Assembly: GCA_031369365.1 (NCBI GenBank)
Contig: JANMOP010000089.1
Span: 1-6,582, forward strand
Direction: 5' to 3'
From: Methylotenera_A sp031369365
GTDB lineage: Bacteria; Pseudomonadota; Gammaproteobacteria; Burkholderiales; Methylophilaceae
DNA length: 6,582 nucleotides
The first letter of the stretch is position 1, and every line of letters begins with the position of its first letter. Made by a program: the position numbers and the translations under genes. This document shows positions 1 through 5,644 of the stretch, in pieces. The notes beneath the pieces are model-generated. The model worked only from the letters and a program-made list of their open reading frames with translations, searched no databases and was not told the origin of the DNA.

Positions 1-188
1 AATGTGAATCTCAAAACGCTGGAATTTTCATCACAGGTGACTCGGCCACTAGCATGGGTAATGTGATGGTTACTAACAAAGACGGTAAAGTCACCACCGT
101 TGATAAGACGTGGACATACGTCAAGGATGACGCTGGCAACCTGCGCATCGTTGTTCACCACTCATCACTGCCATACACTGGCAAGTAA
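1..188 (+). CDS. NTF2-like / SnoaL-type small protein, C-terminal end only (partial)
   Basis: An open frame enters from the left edge (first full codon at position 3) and stops with TAA at 186-188, giving the last 61 residues of a protein. The visible part contains GDVM-like strand sequence (GNVMVTNKDGKVTTVDKTW), then a final strand LRIVVHHSSLPY. This pattern of beta strands ending in an HHSS-type motif is typical of the NTF2-like superfamily, in particular the SnoaL / CaMKII-association-domain-like small proteins. Some relatives carry a misleading 'phosphoribosyl-AMP cyclohydrolase' name in databases; nothing here supports that enzyme. No substrate or role can be read from this fragment. The start and any signal peptide lie outside the window. 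The family call rests on recognition of the C-terminal motif only. That the frame is coding is fairly sure, because it stays open to a clean stop with good amino-acid composition. Confidence 0.6.
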   Translation, partial: CESQNAGIFITGDSATSMGNVMVTNKDGKVTTVDKTWTYVKDDAGNLRIVVHHSSLPYTGK

Positions 189-197
189 GAAGCGTTC

Positions 198-231
198 ACC
201 TAGAAATGGTGAAAACCTAGAAATGGTGAAA
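198..231. repeat. 17-bp perfect tandem repeat, two copies
   Basis: The 17-mer ACCTAGAAATGGTGAAA occurs twice back to back at 198-214 and 215-231, 10 bp after the stop codon of the NTF2-like gene. TCACC (196-200) and GGTGA (208-212) form a short inverted repeat around the first copy, so the transcript could fold there. No T-run follows, so it is not a convincing intrinsic terminator. It may simply be a local duplication in the 3' untranslated region. Confidence 0.7.
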
Positions 232-263
232 ACAGGGTTTAGGCTGATTTAATTAAGCATTGT

Positions 264-276
264 CAACTTAAAGTTG
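264..276. promoter_or_regulatory. 13-bp palindrome upstream of ompW, possible operator
   Basis: CAACTT (264-269) and AAGTTG (271-276) are perfect inverted arms around a single central A, about 80 bp upstream of the ompW start, in the region where its promoter should lie. A second perfect palindrome, AACAATTGTT, is at 321-330. Either could be a regulator-binding site, but neither matches a regulator consensus that I can name. The symmetry is seen directly; the function is inference. Confidence 0.25.
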
Positions 277-355
277 CACGAGCGTAAAAAATTAGATTGA
301 TCCTACCCCTTTTGCTTCTAAACAATTGTTGATTAACAGAATAGGATATTAAGAA

Positions 356-1051
356 ATGAAAAAGTCGTTATTAGTATTAGCGTTAGCGACTGCTTTTGCA
401 CCAGTGTTGGCTCAAGCCGAAGCAGGTGACTGGGTGGTGCGTATTCGTGCAGCGCATATTAGCCCTAACGAAGACAGTGAACTAGGTACAACAGTCAACA
501 AAAATATTGCCAACGTGATGAACCCTGGTGCAGAGCTAGATGTGAAAAGTAATACAATCCCCGAACTAGATATTTCGTACTACTTTACTAAAAATATCGC
601 GGCGGAGCTAATTTTAGCCTTAGGTACGCGTCATGATGTTTACATTAAGGGTGATGATGGCGGGGTAATTGGTAATCAAAAATTAGGCAGCGTCAATTTG
701 TTGCCACCCACCTTAACGGCACAATGGCATTTTAGGCCAGATCAAATGATTGACCCTTATATTGGCGCGGGTGTGAACTACACTTTAAAATTGGACAGGC
801 ATGCGCGGGGCACACAAGGCGCCATAGCGGGCGAAGAGATTAAAATTGATAGCCATAGCTTTGGTTATGCGTTGCAAGCTGGTGTTGACGTTAATTTAAA
901 AGACGGCTGGCTAATTAACGCCGACGTTAAATATATTAACATTGAAACAGATGTACATTTACGCAGTGCAATTACTGGAGGTTGGACAAAAGTTGATTCA
1001 TTAGATATCAATCCTTGGGTTTTCGGTATAGGTATTGGTAAAAAGTTTTAA
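356..1051 (+). CDS. ompW: OmpW-family outer-membrane beta-barrel protein
   Basis: Encodes 231 residues, the usual size of the OmpW family of eight-stranded outer-membrane barrels, which have a hydrophobic lumen and are linked to passage of small hydrophobic molecules and to stress responses. Residues 1-21 form a classical signal peptide (MKKS basic start, a hydrophobic run, then the AQA cleavage motif), so the mature protein would begin EAGDWVVRIRAAHISP, a strong OmpW N-terminal signature. Further family marks are the ELDISYYFTKNIAAEL strand pair, the PPTLTAQWHF stretch, the PYIGAGVNYT strand, and a C-terminal phenylalanine (GIGIGKKF) as needed for BAM-dependent insertion. An AGGA at 343-346 lies 9 bp before the ATG and supports this start. 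The gene ends in a strong terminator and appears to be transcribed alone or with its own promoter. The transported compound cannot be read from the sequence. Confidence 0.93.
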   Translation: MKKSLLVLALATAFAPVLAQAEAGDWVVRIRAAHISPNEDSELGTTVNKNIANVMNPGAELDVKSNTIPELDISYYFTKNIAAELILALGTRHDVYIKGDDGGVIGNQKLGSVNLLPPTLTAQWHFRPDQMIDPYIGAGVNYTLKLDRHARGTQGAIAGEEIKIDSHSFGYALQAGVDVNLKDGWLINADVKYINIETDVHLRSAITGGWTKVDSLDINPWVFGIGIGKKF

Positions 1052-1069
1052 CTTACATCTTTAACAAGC

Positions 1070-1111
1070 GCCAGTAAAATCATATTACAATATGATTTTA
1101 CTGGCTTTTTT
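1070..1111 (+). terminator. Rho-independent terminator of ompW
   Basis: A perfect 16-bp stem (1070-1085 pairing with 1090-1105, starting GCCAGTAAAATC) with the 4-base loop TACA is followed directly by six T residues (1106-1111). It lies 18 bp after the ompW stop codon. The T-run is on one side only, so termination is in the + direction. It should separate ompW from the next gene, whose start codon is only 21 bp after the T-run. Confidence 0.93.
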
Positions 1112-1132
1112 AATATCAACCTTACGCTCAAT

Positions 1133-1819
1133 ATGAACACATTAAAAAATAAACTATTAATTGCAACGGCTTTAATAAGTCTTCCATTTCCATTATTTGC
1201 CGACACAATTGAAGATGGTCGTTATTGGTTTGGGCTTGTCATGCATGGTAAATTGCCAACAGAATATTGGAGCTGGAATTTCGACGTGCATCAACGTTTT
1301 AGAGACGAAGGCAAGCATGCTGACCAATTTCTTATACGTTCTAATGTTTCATATCAGGTCAGTCCTAAAACCAGTGTTGGATTAGGTTTTGATCATGTGG
1401 TTAATCACCCTGCAGGCAAGGAGGCGAGTGACGAGAATAGACTATGGCAACAAATTGTTTACAAGTTTGATTCAATTTATGGGGTTAATTTATCTAGCCG
1501 CACCCGTTTAGAGCAGCGCTGGCGCGAAGGCGGTGATGATACTTCTTATCGTTTTCGTCAAATGATCAGAGGAACAATGCCATTGGACATTAATCCTAAA
1601 TTATCACTTGTGGCCTATGATGAATTGTTTATTAACTTAAACAACACTGATTGGAATGTTAATCGTGGCAATGATCAAAACCGCGTTTTTTTAGGCGCAA
1701 GTTGGGCATTTACTCCGAGTACTTCAGTTGAAACGGGCTACCTTAATCAATATGTAAATACACGTAATACTGATAGAGTAAACCATGTATTGGCTACTAC
1801 GTTACGATTAAACTTTTAA
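1133..1819 (+). CDS. DUF2490-type outer-membrane beta-barrel protein
   Basis: Encodes 228 residues. Residues 1-23 are a signal peptide (MNTLKNK basic start, hydrophobic core, LFA before the predicted cleavage), giving a mature start of DTIEDGRYW. The rest alternates aromatic and charged residues as in amphipathic barrel strands (YWSWNFDVHQRFRDEG, FLIRSNVSYQVSP, SSRTRLEQRWREGGDD, SLVAYDELFINLNN). It ends in LRLNF, an outer-membrane C-terminal signature. The early Trp-rich segment, the Arg-rich TRLEQRW...YRFRQMIRG centre and the N-R-hydrophobic-G strand (NRVFLGASW) match the DUF2490 family as I know it. Members have no firmly established function. There is no clear Shine-Dalgarno sequence before the ATG, and a strong terminator sits just upstream, so expression may be low or driven from a promoter overlapping that hairpin. 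The start is chosen because only it gives an intact signal peptide. Confidence 0.82.
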   Translation: MNTLKNKLLIATALISLPFPLFADTIEDGRYWFGLVMHGKLPTEYWSWNFDVHQRFRDEGKHADQFLIRSNVSYQVSPKTSVGLGFDHVVNHPAGKEASDENRLWQQIVYKFDSIYGVNLSSRTRLEQRWREGGDDTSYRFRQMIRGTMPLDINPKLSLVAYDELFINLNNTDWNVNRGNDQNRVFLGASWAFTPSTSVETGYLNQYVNTRNTDRVNHVLATTLRLNF

Positions 1820-1826
1820 GTATTTG

Positions 1827-1841
1827 CGATATTAAATATCG
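1827..1841. promoter_or_regulatory. 15-bp palindrome upstream of the bicarbonate permease gene, possible operator
   Basis: CGATATT (1827-1833) and AATATCG (1835-1841) are perfect inverted arms around a single A, in the 56-bp gap between the DUF2490 gene and sbtA. No T-run follows, so it is not an intrinsic terminator. Its position 35 bp before the sbtA start would suit an operator or an RNA leader hairpin. The layout (arm, single A, arm) resembles the palindrome upstream of ompW, but the arm sequences differ. Function is inferred only. Confidence 0.25.
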
Positions 1842-1861
1842 TAGCAACCCCAATAACTTAT

Positions 1862-1865
1862 AAGG
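1862..1865 (+). promoter_or_regulatory. Ribosome binding site that fixes the sbtA start
   Basis: AAGG lies 10 bp before the ATG at 1876 but only 1 bp before an in-frame TTG at 1867. The spacing therefore favours the ATG and removes three residues (M-I-A) from the longer reading. The shorter N-terminus MIDIVILFF also agrees with how SbtA-family proteins normally begin. Confidence 0.6.
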
Positions 1866-1875
1866 TTTGATTGCC

Positions 1876-2814
1876 ATGATAGACATAGTGATTCTGTTTT
1901 TTATATTGGGCTTATCTGCAGGGCTTTTGCGGTCTGAATTGCGACTGCCAGCCGCATTATATGAAACATTATCGCTAGTTTTATTGCTTGCAATTGGTCT
2001 TAAGGGTGGTGAGGGACTTGCTAAACAGGCATTAGCGCCGCTGCTGCCGCAGTTGGGCATTGTGGTGATGCTGGGCATTGCACAAACGTTTATCGCTTTT
2101 TTTTTGTTACGCGTAATAGGTAAGTTAAATCGCGCAGATGCCGCCGCGACGGCAGCGCATTATGGCTCTGTTAGTGTAGCTACGTTTGCGGTGGCAACCA
2201 GCTGGCTATTCAGTCGTAATATTGCTTTTGAACCGCAATTAACCATATTTCTCACCGTGATGGAAGTGCCAGCAATCATTGTAGGCATTATTTTAGCGCG
2301 CGGCTTAAGCAAGCAGACAGATTGGCGTGCCTTGGCGCATGAAAGCTTTTTAGGCAAGGGCGTTACTTTGTTAATTGGCGGCATGGCAATCGGCTGGGCT
2401 GCTGGCCCCGAAGGCTTAATGCCAATTAAAGGCTTGTTCTATGATTTATTTAAGGGCGCATTGGCTTTATTTTTGTTAGAAATGGGCTTGATTGTTGCGC
2501 GGCAAGCGGGAGAGTTGCGTAGGCGTGGCTTATTTATTATTGCATTTGGGTTGGCCATGCCTTTATTATCCGCTTTGCTAGGCGCTGCATGTGGTGTTGC
2601 CATGGGGCTTTCAATCGGCGGTATCACTTTACTCACGACCTTGGCTGCCAGCGCCTCTTATATTGCCGTGCCAGCCACCATGCGTTTGGCCATACCAGAA
2701 GCAAATCCAGCCTTGTCACTAGCTGCAGTACTTGGGGTGACTTTTCCGTTTAATATTTTAGTGGGAATTCCGCTTTATTATTGGCTAGCTGTAAAATTGT
2801 CAGGATTGAATTAA
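1876..2814 (+). CDS. sbtA: SbtA-type sodium-dependent bicarbonate permease
   Basis: Encodes 312 residues from the ATG chosen here and is almost entirely hydrophobic, consistent with about ten membrane helices in the inner membrane. The opening residues IVILFFILGLSAGLLRSELRLPAALYE are a strong signature of the SbtA family (sodium-dependent bicarbonate transporters, PF05982). The family is built as two inverted five-helix halves. The corresponding unwound-helix segments appear here as HYGSVSVATFAV (residues 95-106) and LAASASYIAVPA (256-267), the region where bicarbonate and sodium bind in the cyanobacterial protein. The charged link between halves is around residues 140-162. The gene is followed after 41 bp by a P-II-like gene on the same strand, the classical sbtA-sbtB arrangement. 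In an organism without a Calvin cycle, imported bicarbonate would serve anaplerotic and biotin-dependent carboxylases (inference). Function outside cyanobacteria is less well tested, so substrate specificity is likely rather than certain. Confidence 0.88.
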   Translation: MIDIVILFFILGLSAGLLRSELRLPAALYETLSLVLLLAIGLKGGEGLAKQALAPLLPQLGIVVMLGIAQTFIAFFLLRVIGKLNRADAAATAAHYGSVSVATFAVATSWLFSRNIAFEPQLTIFLTVMEVPAIIVGIILARGLSKQTDWRALAHESFLGKGVTLLIGGMAIGWAAGPEGLMPIKGLFYDLFKGALALFLLEMGLIVARQAGELRRRGLFIIAFGLAMPLLSALLGAACGVAMGLSIGGITLLTTLAASASYIAVPATMRLAIPEANPALSLAAVLGVTFPFNILVGIPLYYWLAVKLSGLN

Positions 2815-2855
2815 CTGTGTTGAATTGACTGGCTTGAATTGAAAAGAGCGATGAC

Positions 2856-3164
2856 ATGACTTTAACGACGGAAAAAAGAACACTTTTAACTATAATTACA
2901 GAAAGTGCAATCGAGGAACTTCTGTTGAAAGACTTAGATAAACTAGGCGTTCACGGCTACACTATTTCTGATGCGCGCGGTCGCGGTGGTCGCGGCGTGC
3001 GCGATGCGACATGGGGCGAGGTTTCAAATATTAGACTCGAAGTCATTTGCTCTCGCAGTTTGGCTGAGACCGTACTTAGTCACATTCAAAGCCATTATTA
3101 CGATAATTATGCCATGGTGGCTTTTTTGCACGATGTTGAGATTTTGCGCCCAGAGAAATTCTAA
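2856..3164 (+). CDS. sbtB: P-II-like signalling protein, probable SbtB-type regulator of the bicarbonate permease
   Basis: Encodes 102 residues with the P-II ferredoxin-like fold pattern: strand LLTIITES (10-17), helix AIEELLLKDLDKLG (18-31), strand GYTISDARG (34-42), an Arg/Gly-rich T-loop (GRGGRGVRDATWGE, 42-55), strand NIRLEVICS (58-66), helix, then YYDNYAMVAFLHDVEIL (81-97). SbtB proteins are trimers that bind adenine nucleotides and dock on SbtA to control bicarbonate uptake. The tyrosine that GlnD modifies at the T-loop tip of GlnB/GlnK is absent, so this is not a standard nitrogen P-II protein. It also ends at RPEKF, without the Cys-containing C-terminal extension of cyanobacterial SbtB. 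AGAG at 2845-2848 is a modest ribosome binding site for the ATG at 2856; an ATG at 2851 opens only a two-codon frame. The partner assignment follows from adjacency and fold, and has not been demonstrated. Confidence 0.82.
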   Translation: MTLTTEKRTLLTIITESAIEELLLKDLDKLGVHGYTISDARGRGGRGVRDATWGEVSNIRLEVICSRSLAETVLSHIQSHYYDNYAMVAFLHDVEILRPEKF

Positions 3165-3176
3165 AAAAATACTTGT

Positions 3177-3518
3177 TTAACGATGACCTTCTTTTGCCAT
3201 ATTGATTGAGTATTTTGGAATTTCAATCACCAAATCGGTCGTGCCAACAATCGCTTGGCATGATAAGCGCGAATTAGGCTCTAATCCCCACGCTTTATCC
3301 AGCAAATCGTCCTCTTGATCATCCGATGCTTCGATGGTTTTAAAGCCTTCACGAATAATTACATGGCAGGTGGTGCAAGCACAGGCTTGGTCGCAGGCAT
3401 GGTCGATGTCAATTTCGTTATCTAGCAGCGTTTGGCAGATTGATTCGCCCGTTTTGGCCTCAATCGCCGCGCCTTCTGGGCACAGTTCAACATGGGGTAA
3501 TACGATAATTTGTGGCAT
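3177..3518 (-). CDS. fdx: ISC-type [2Fe-2S] ferredoxin
   Basis: Encodes 113 residues, matching the adrenodoxin-like ferredoxin of the ISC operon (about 111 residues in E. coli). It provides electrons for assembly of iron-sulfur clusters on IscU. The four cluster ligands are Cys42, Cys48, Cys51 (HACDQACACTTCH) and Cys87 (RLSCQA); an extra conserved Cys46 is also present. The DDQEDDLLDKAWGLEP segment (66-81) is the acidic helix used to contact partners such as IscS in related proteins, and the N-terminus MPQIIVLPH is family-typical. A purine-rich GAGA lies a few bases before the ATG on the minus strand. It is the last isc gene seen: no iscX follows, and the next gene is convergent with only 12 bp between stop codons. 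A run of seven T residues (complement of 3163-3169) follows without a stem, so any terminator is weak. Confidence 0.96.
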   Translation of the reverse strand: MPQIIVLPHVELCPEGAAIEAKTGESICQTLLDNEIDIDHACDQACACTTCHVIIREGFKTIEASDDQEDDLLDKAWGLEPNSRLSCQAIVGTTDLVIEIPKYSINMAKEGHR

Positions 3519-3542
3519 TTTCGTCTCTATTTCTTTAAATTG

Positions 3543-3572
3543 CCGTCATTCTGGCCTAGGCCAGAATGACGG
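3543..3572. repeat. Perfect 30-bp palindrome in the hscA-fdx gap
   Basis: The sequence reads the same on both strands over 30 bases: CCGTCATTCTGGCCT (3543-3557) is followed by its exact reverse complement (3558-3572), with CCTAGG at the centre. It lies 24 bp upstream of the fdx start, inside the operon leader for that gene. In RNA it would form a very stable hairpin. No T-run follows in the direction of transcription, so a REP-like dispersed element or mRNA-processing hairpin is more likely than a terminator. GTCATTC...GAATGAC elements are common dispersed repeats in proteobacteria. Confidence 0.85.
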
Positions 3573-3592
3573 TTAGAAGCTTGGTGGTTTTG

Positions 3593-3653
3593 GTAGGAGC
3601 GGCGCCCTTGTCGCGATTTAGCTATTTTATCGCGACGAGGGCGTCGCTCCTAC
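3593..3653. repeat. Inverted repeat element (GAGCGACGCC type), copy 1, overlapping the hscA stop codon
   Basis: Two 25-base arms, 3593-3617 and 3629-3653, pair with only two mismatches around an 11-base loop. The right arm reads ATCGCGACGAGGGCGTCGCT onward. A second copy of the same element, with a different loop, lies at 6538-6582. Two copies within 3 kb with conserved arms and variable loops point to a dispersed palindromic repeat family. The hscA stop codon (complement of 3650-3652) is inside its outer end, so the element forms the end of the gene. Confidence 0.85.
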
Positions 3654-5542
3654 AAATTCAAATTCTCTAAATTTTTACCTGCTAAGGCACGGCTTACACT
3701 AGCATCCATGCGCTTGGCGGCGAAATCCTCGGTTGCGGCATTCAAGGCTTCGGTAGCATGGTGTATTGCATCACCATCTTGGCCTTGGTTGAGTTGTGCA
3801 AGCGCGTTTAATTGCGTTGCAATCGCTTTGCTCTCGCTATCGCTAAGCAAATGTGAATCTTGGCTTAACGCGGCTTGTATTGCCAAAATCAGGCTTTGCG
3901 CTTCGACTTTTACTTCAGCGAGTGCACGCGCTTGTTTGTCACTCTCGGCCGCGCCAAAGCTGCTTTTTAGCATTTCTAGCATTTGTTCTTCACTTAAACC
4001 ATAACTCGGTTTCACGACAATATTCGCCTCTATATTGGTGCTGGTTTCGCGTGCAGATACGCTTAGCAAGCCATCGGCATCCACCGCAAACGTCACACGT
4101 ATGCGCGCCGCACCCGCCACCATGGGTGGAATACCGCGCAGATCAAAGCGGGCAAGCGAGCGGCAATCGCTGACCAGTTCACGCTCGCCCTGCAGTACAT
4201 GAATACTCATAGCGGTTTGGCCATCTTTAAAAGTGGTGAATTCTTGCGCGCGGGCGATAGGTAAAGTTGAATTGCGTGGAATAATTTTTTCCACCAAGCC
4301 GCCCATGGTTTCTAAGCCTAATGAGAGCGGAATTACGTCAAGCAATAATAAATCGTTATCATTTTTATTGCCTGCCAAGGTGTTAGCCTGAATAGCCGCT
4401 CCCAGAGCAACGACTTTATCGGGGTCTAAATTGGTCAGCGGCGTTTGTTTAAAAAAATCGCCTACGGCCAATCGTATAGCAGGCATACGCGTCGCGCCAC
4501 CCACCATCACCACACCTTTAATATCTTCGATACTTAAACCAGCATCGCGTAGCGCTTTTTTAGTTGGCGTAAGCGTTTTTGCCACCAAAGTTTGGCTTAA
4601 CTCATTAAATTGTTTGGCGCTAATACTTAAGTTAATCACTTCGCCTGTGGTTAAAATACTGGTGATTTGCGCGCTTGGATGATCGGTCAACCATTCTTTA
4701 GCTCCACGCGCTTTGGTCAGCAAAAGCCGCGTGTCATTGGCGTTTACAGGCGCACATTTACTTTGCTCTAACACCCAGCAAAAAATTCTGCGGTCAAAAT
4801 CGTCACCACCCAATGCGCTGTCGCCATTGGTCGCCAGCACTTCAAATACGCCTTTTGCTAAGCGTAGTATCGAAATATCAAACGTGCCGCCGCCAAGGTC
4901 ATAAATCACATTCGTGCCTTCAGAGCCATTATCTAAGCCGTAAGCCACGGCAGCGGCAGTGGGTTCATTCAGTAGGCGCAGCACGTTTAAACCTGCCAGT
5001 CGCGCTGCGTCTTTGGTGGCTTGGCGCTGTGCGTCGTCAAAATAAGCAGGCACGGTGATTACTGCGCCGACCAGTTCTGAACTATTTTCATCTAAACCAA
5101 AGCTTTTTTCGGCACGTTTTTTTAAAGTCTTTAAAATTTCAGCCGAGATTTCTACTGGGCTTTTAACGCCCGCGCGGGTTTCAAGCTGCACCATCTCACG
5201 GCTATCGCTAAAATGATATGGTTGCAATGACACGTCAATATCCTTAAGCCCACGCCCCATAAAGCGCTTGGCCGAAACGATAGTATTTTGCGGGTCTAGC
5301 GATTGTGCGGCTTGCGCACTGTAGCCCACGTCAATATGATTTGAATCAGTACCGTCGTCTGGCATGTAACGCACGACTGATGGCAATAGCGCGTGACCGT
5401 CGTCATCCACTAATACTGTGGCTTGACCGCTACGCACGGTGGCGACTAGCGAGTTGGTGGTGCCAAGGTCAATACCCACCGCTAACTTGTGTTGATGCGG
5501 CGCGGTGGATTGACCAGGTTCGGAAATTTGTAAAAGTGCCAT
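3650..5542 (-). CDS. hscA: HscA, Hsp70-type chaperone for Fe-S cluster transfer
   Basis: Encodes 630 residues (E. coli HscA is 616). HscA uses ATP, stimulated by HscB, to bind the LPPVK motif of IscU and promote release of the cluster to acceptors. The N-terminus MALLQISEPGQSTAPHQHKL is an HscA hallmark, distinct from DnaK. Nucleotide-binding motifs in order are GIDLGTTNSLVA (23-34), VPAYFDDAQRQATKDAA (164-180), LLNEPTAAAVAYG (190-202), YDLGGGTFDIS (214-224) and VMVGGATRMP (345-354). The interdomain linker LLLLDVIPLSLGLE is at 398-411. The substrate-binding beta domain follows to about 510 and a helical lid to the end, with the family-typical FAAKRMDASVSRAL near the C-terminus. There is no strong Shine-Dalgarno sequence before the ATG; the 102-bp gap upstream contains an inverted repeat. 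The stop is a TAG lying inside another inverted repeat. If it were read through, the frame stays open for 40 codons to a TAG at 3527-3529. Confidence 0.97.
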   Translation of the reverse strand: MALLQISEPGQSTAPHQHKLAVGIDLGTTNSLVATVRSGQATVLVDDDGHALLPSVVRYMPDDGTDSNHIDVGYSAQAAQSLDPQNTIVSAKRFMGRGLKDIDVSLQPYHFSDSREMVQLETRAGVKSPVEISAEILKTLKKRAEKSFGLDENSSELVGAVITVPAYFDDAQRQATKDAARLAGLNVLRLLNEPTAAAVAYGLDNGSEGTNVIYDLGGGTFDISILRLAKGVFEVLATNGDSALGGDDFDRRIFCWVLEQSKCAPVNANDTRLLLTKARGAKEWLTDHPSAQITSILTTGEVINLSISAKQFNELSQTLVAKTLTPTKKALRDAGLSIEDIKGVVMVGGATRMPAIRLAVGDFFKQTPLTNLDPDKVVALGAAIQANTLAGNKNDNDLLLLDVIPLSLGLETMGGLVEKIIPRNSTLPIARAQEFTTFKDGQTAMSIHVLQGERELVSDCRSLARFDLRGIPPMVAGAARIRVTFAVDADGLLSVSARETSTNIEANIVVKPSYGLSEEQMLEMLKSSFGAAESDKQARALAEVKVEAQSLILAIQAALSQDSHLLSDSESKAIATQLNALAQLNQGQDGDAIHHATEALNAATEDFAAKRMDASVSRALAGKNLENLNL

Positions 5543-5562
5543 AATTTTAAGTCTTATTTTTT

Positions 5563-5629
5563 GCCACAGAGGTCACAGAGAAAAAACGGCGATATTGATT
5601 TTCTCTGTGTACTCTGTGCTCTCTGTGGC
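5563..5629. repeat. CACAGAG-type inverted repeat in the hscB-hscA gap
   Basis: The left arm GCCACAGAGGTCACAGAGAA (from 5563) pairs with the complementary right arm at 5599-5629, which ends CTCTCTGTGGC. The right arm has an extra nine-base period, so it carries three CTCTGTG-type units against two on the left. Both ends are GCCACAGAG when read inward. Such CCACAGAG-CACAGAG elements are dispersed intergenic repeats in many proteobacteria (recognition from memory). It fills most of the gap between hscB and hscA, and in the transcript it would fold into a long imperfect hairpin. The T-rich stretch TTATTTTTT lies just outside the left arm, but on the + strand left side, so on the minus-strand transcript it is an A-run and gives no terminator. 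Confidence 0.8.
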
Positions 5630-5644
5630 TTAATATTTTTTTCA

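Noticed and set aside
198..231. CRISPR-like repeat
   Set aside because: There are only two copies, directly adjacent with no spacer, and no cas genes nearby.
260..289. Sigma-70 promoter for ompW (TTGTCA at 260-265 with GTAAAA at 284-289)
   Set aside because: The -10 match is poor and the spacing is 18 bp; several equally weak alternatives exist nearby, so no promoter is called.
1867..1875. Longer TTG start for the bicarbonate permease (three extra residues)
   Set aside because: The AAGG ribosome site would be only 1 bp from this TTG, while it is 10 bp from the ATG at 1876, and the family N-terminus matches the ATG start.
1797..2078. 93-codon minus-strand frame overlapping the start of sbtA, and similar antisense frames at 2160-2384 and 2439-2636
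   Set aside because: These are shadows of the hydrophobic sbtA coding sequence, with no ribosome sites and no recognisable domains.
2805..2845. Three spaced TGAATT words in the sbtA-sbtB gap as a repeat array
   Set aside because: The words are too short and the period too irregular in AT-rich DNA to claim a real repeat.
3165..3176. A small iscX gene after fdx
   Set aside because: Only 12 bp separate fdx from the convergent gene, so there is no room and no matching frame.
3543..3572. Intrinsic terminator after hscA
   Set aside because: In the direction of transcription the palindrome is followed by CAATTTAAAG, not a T-run, and fdx continues the operon.
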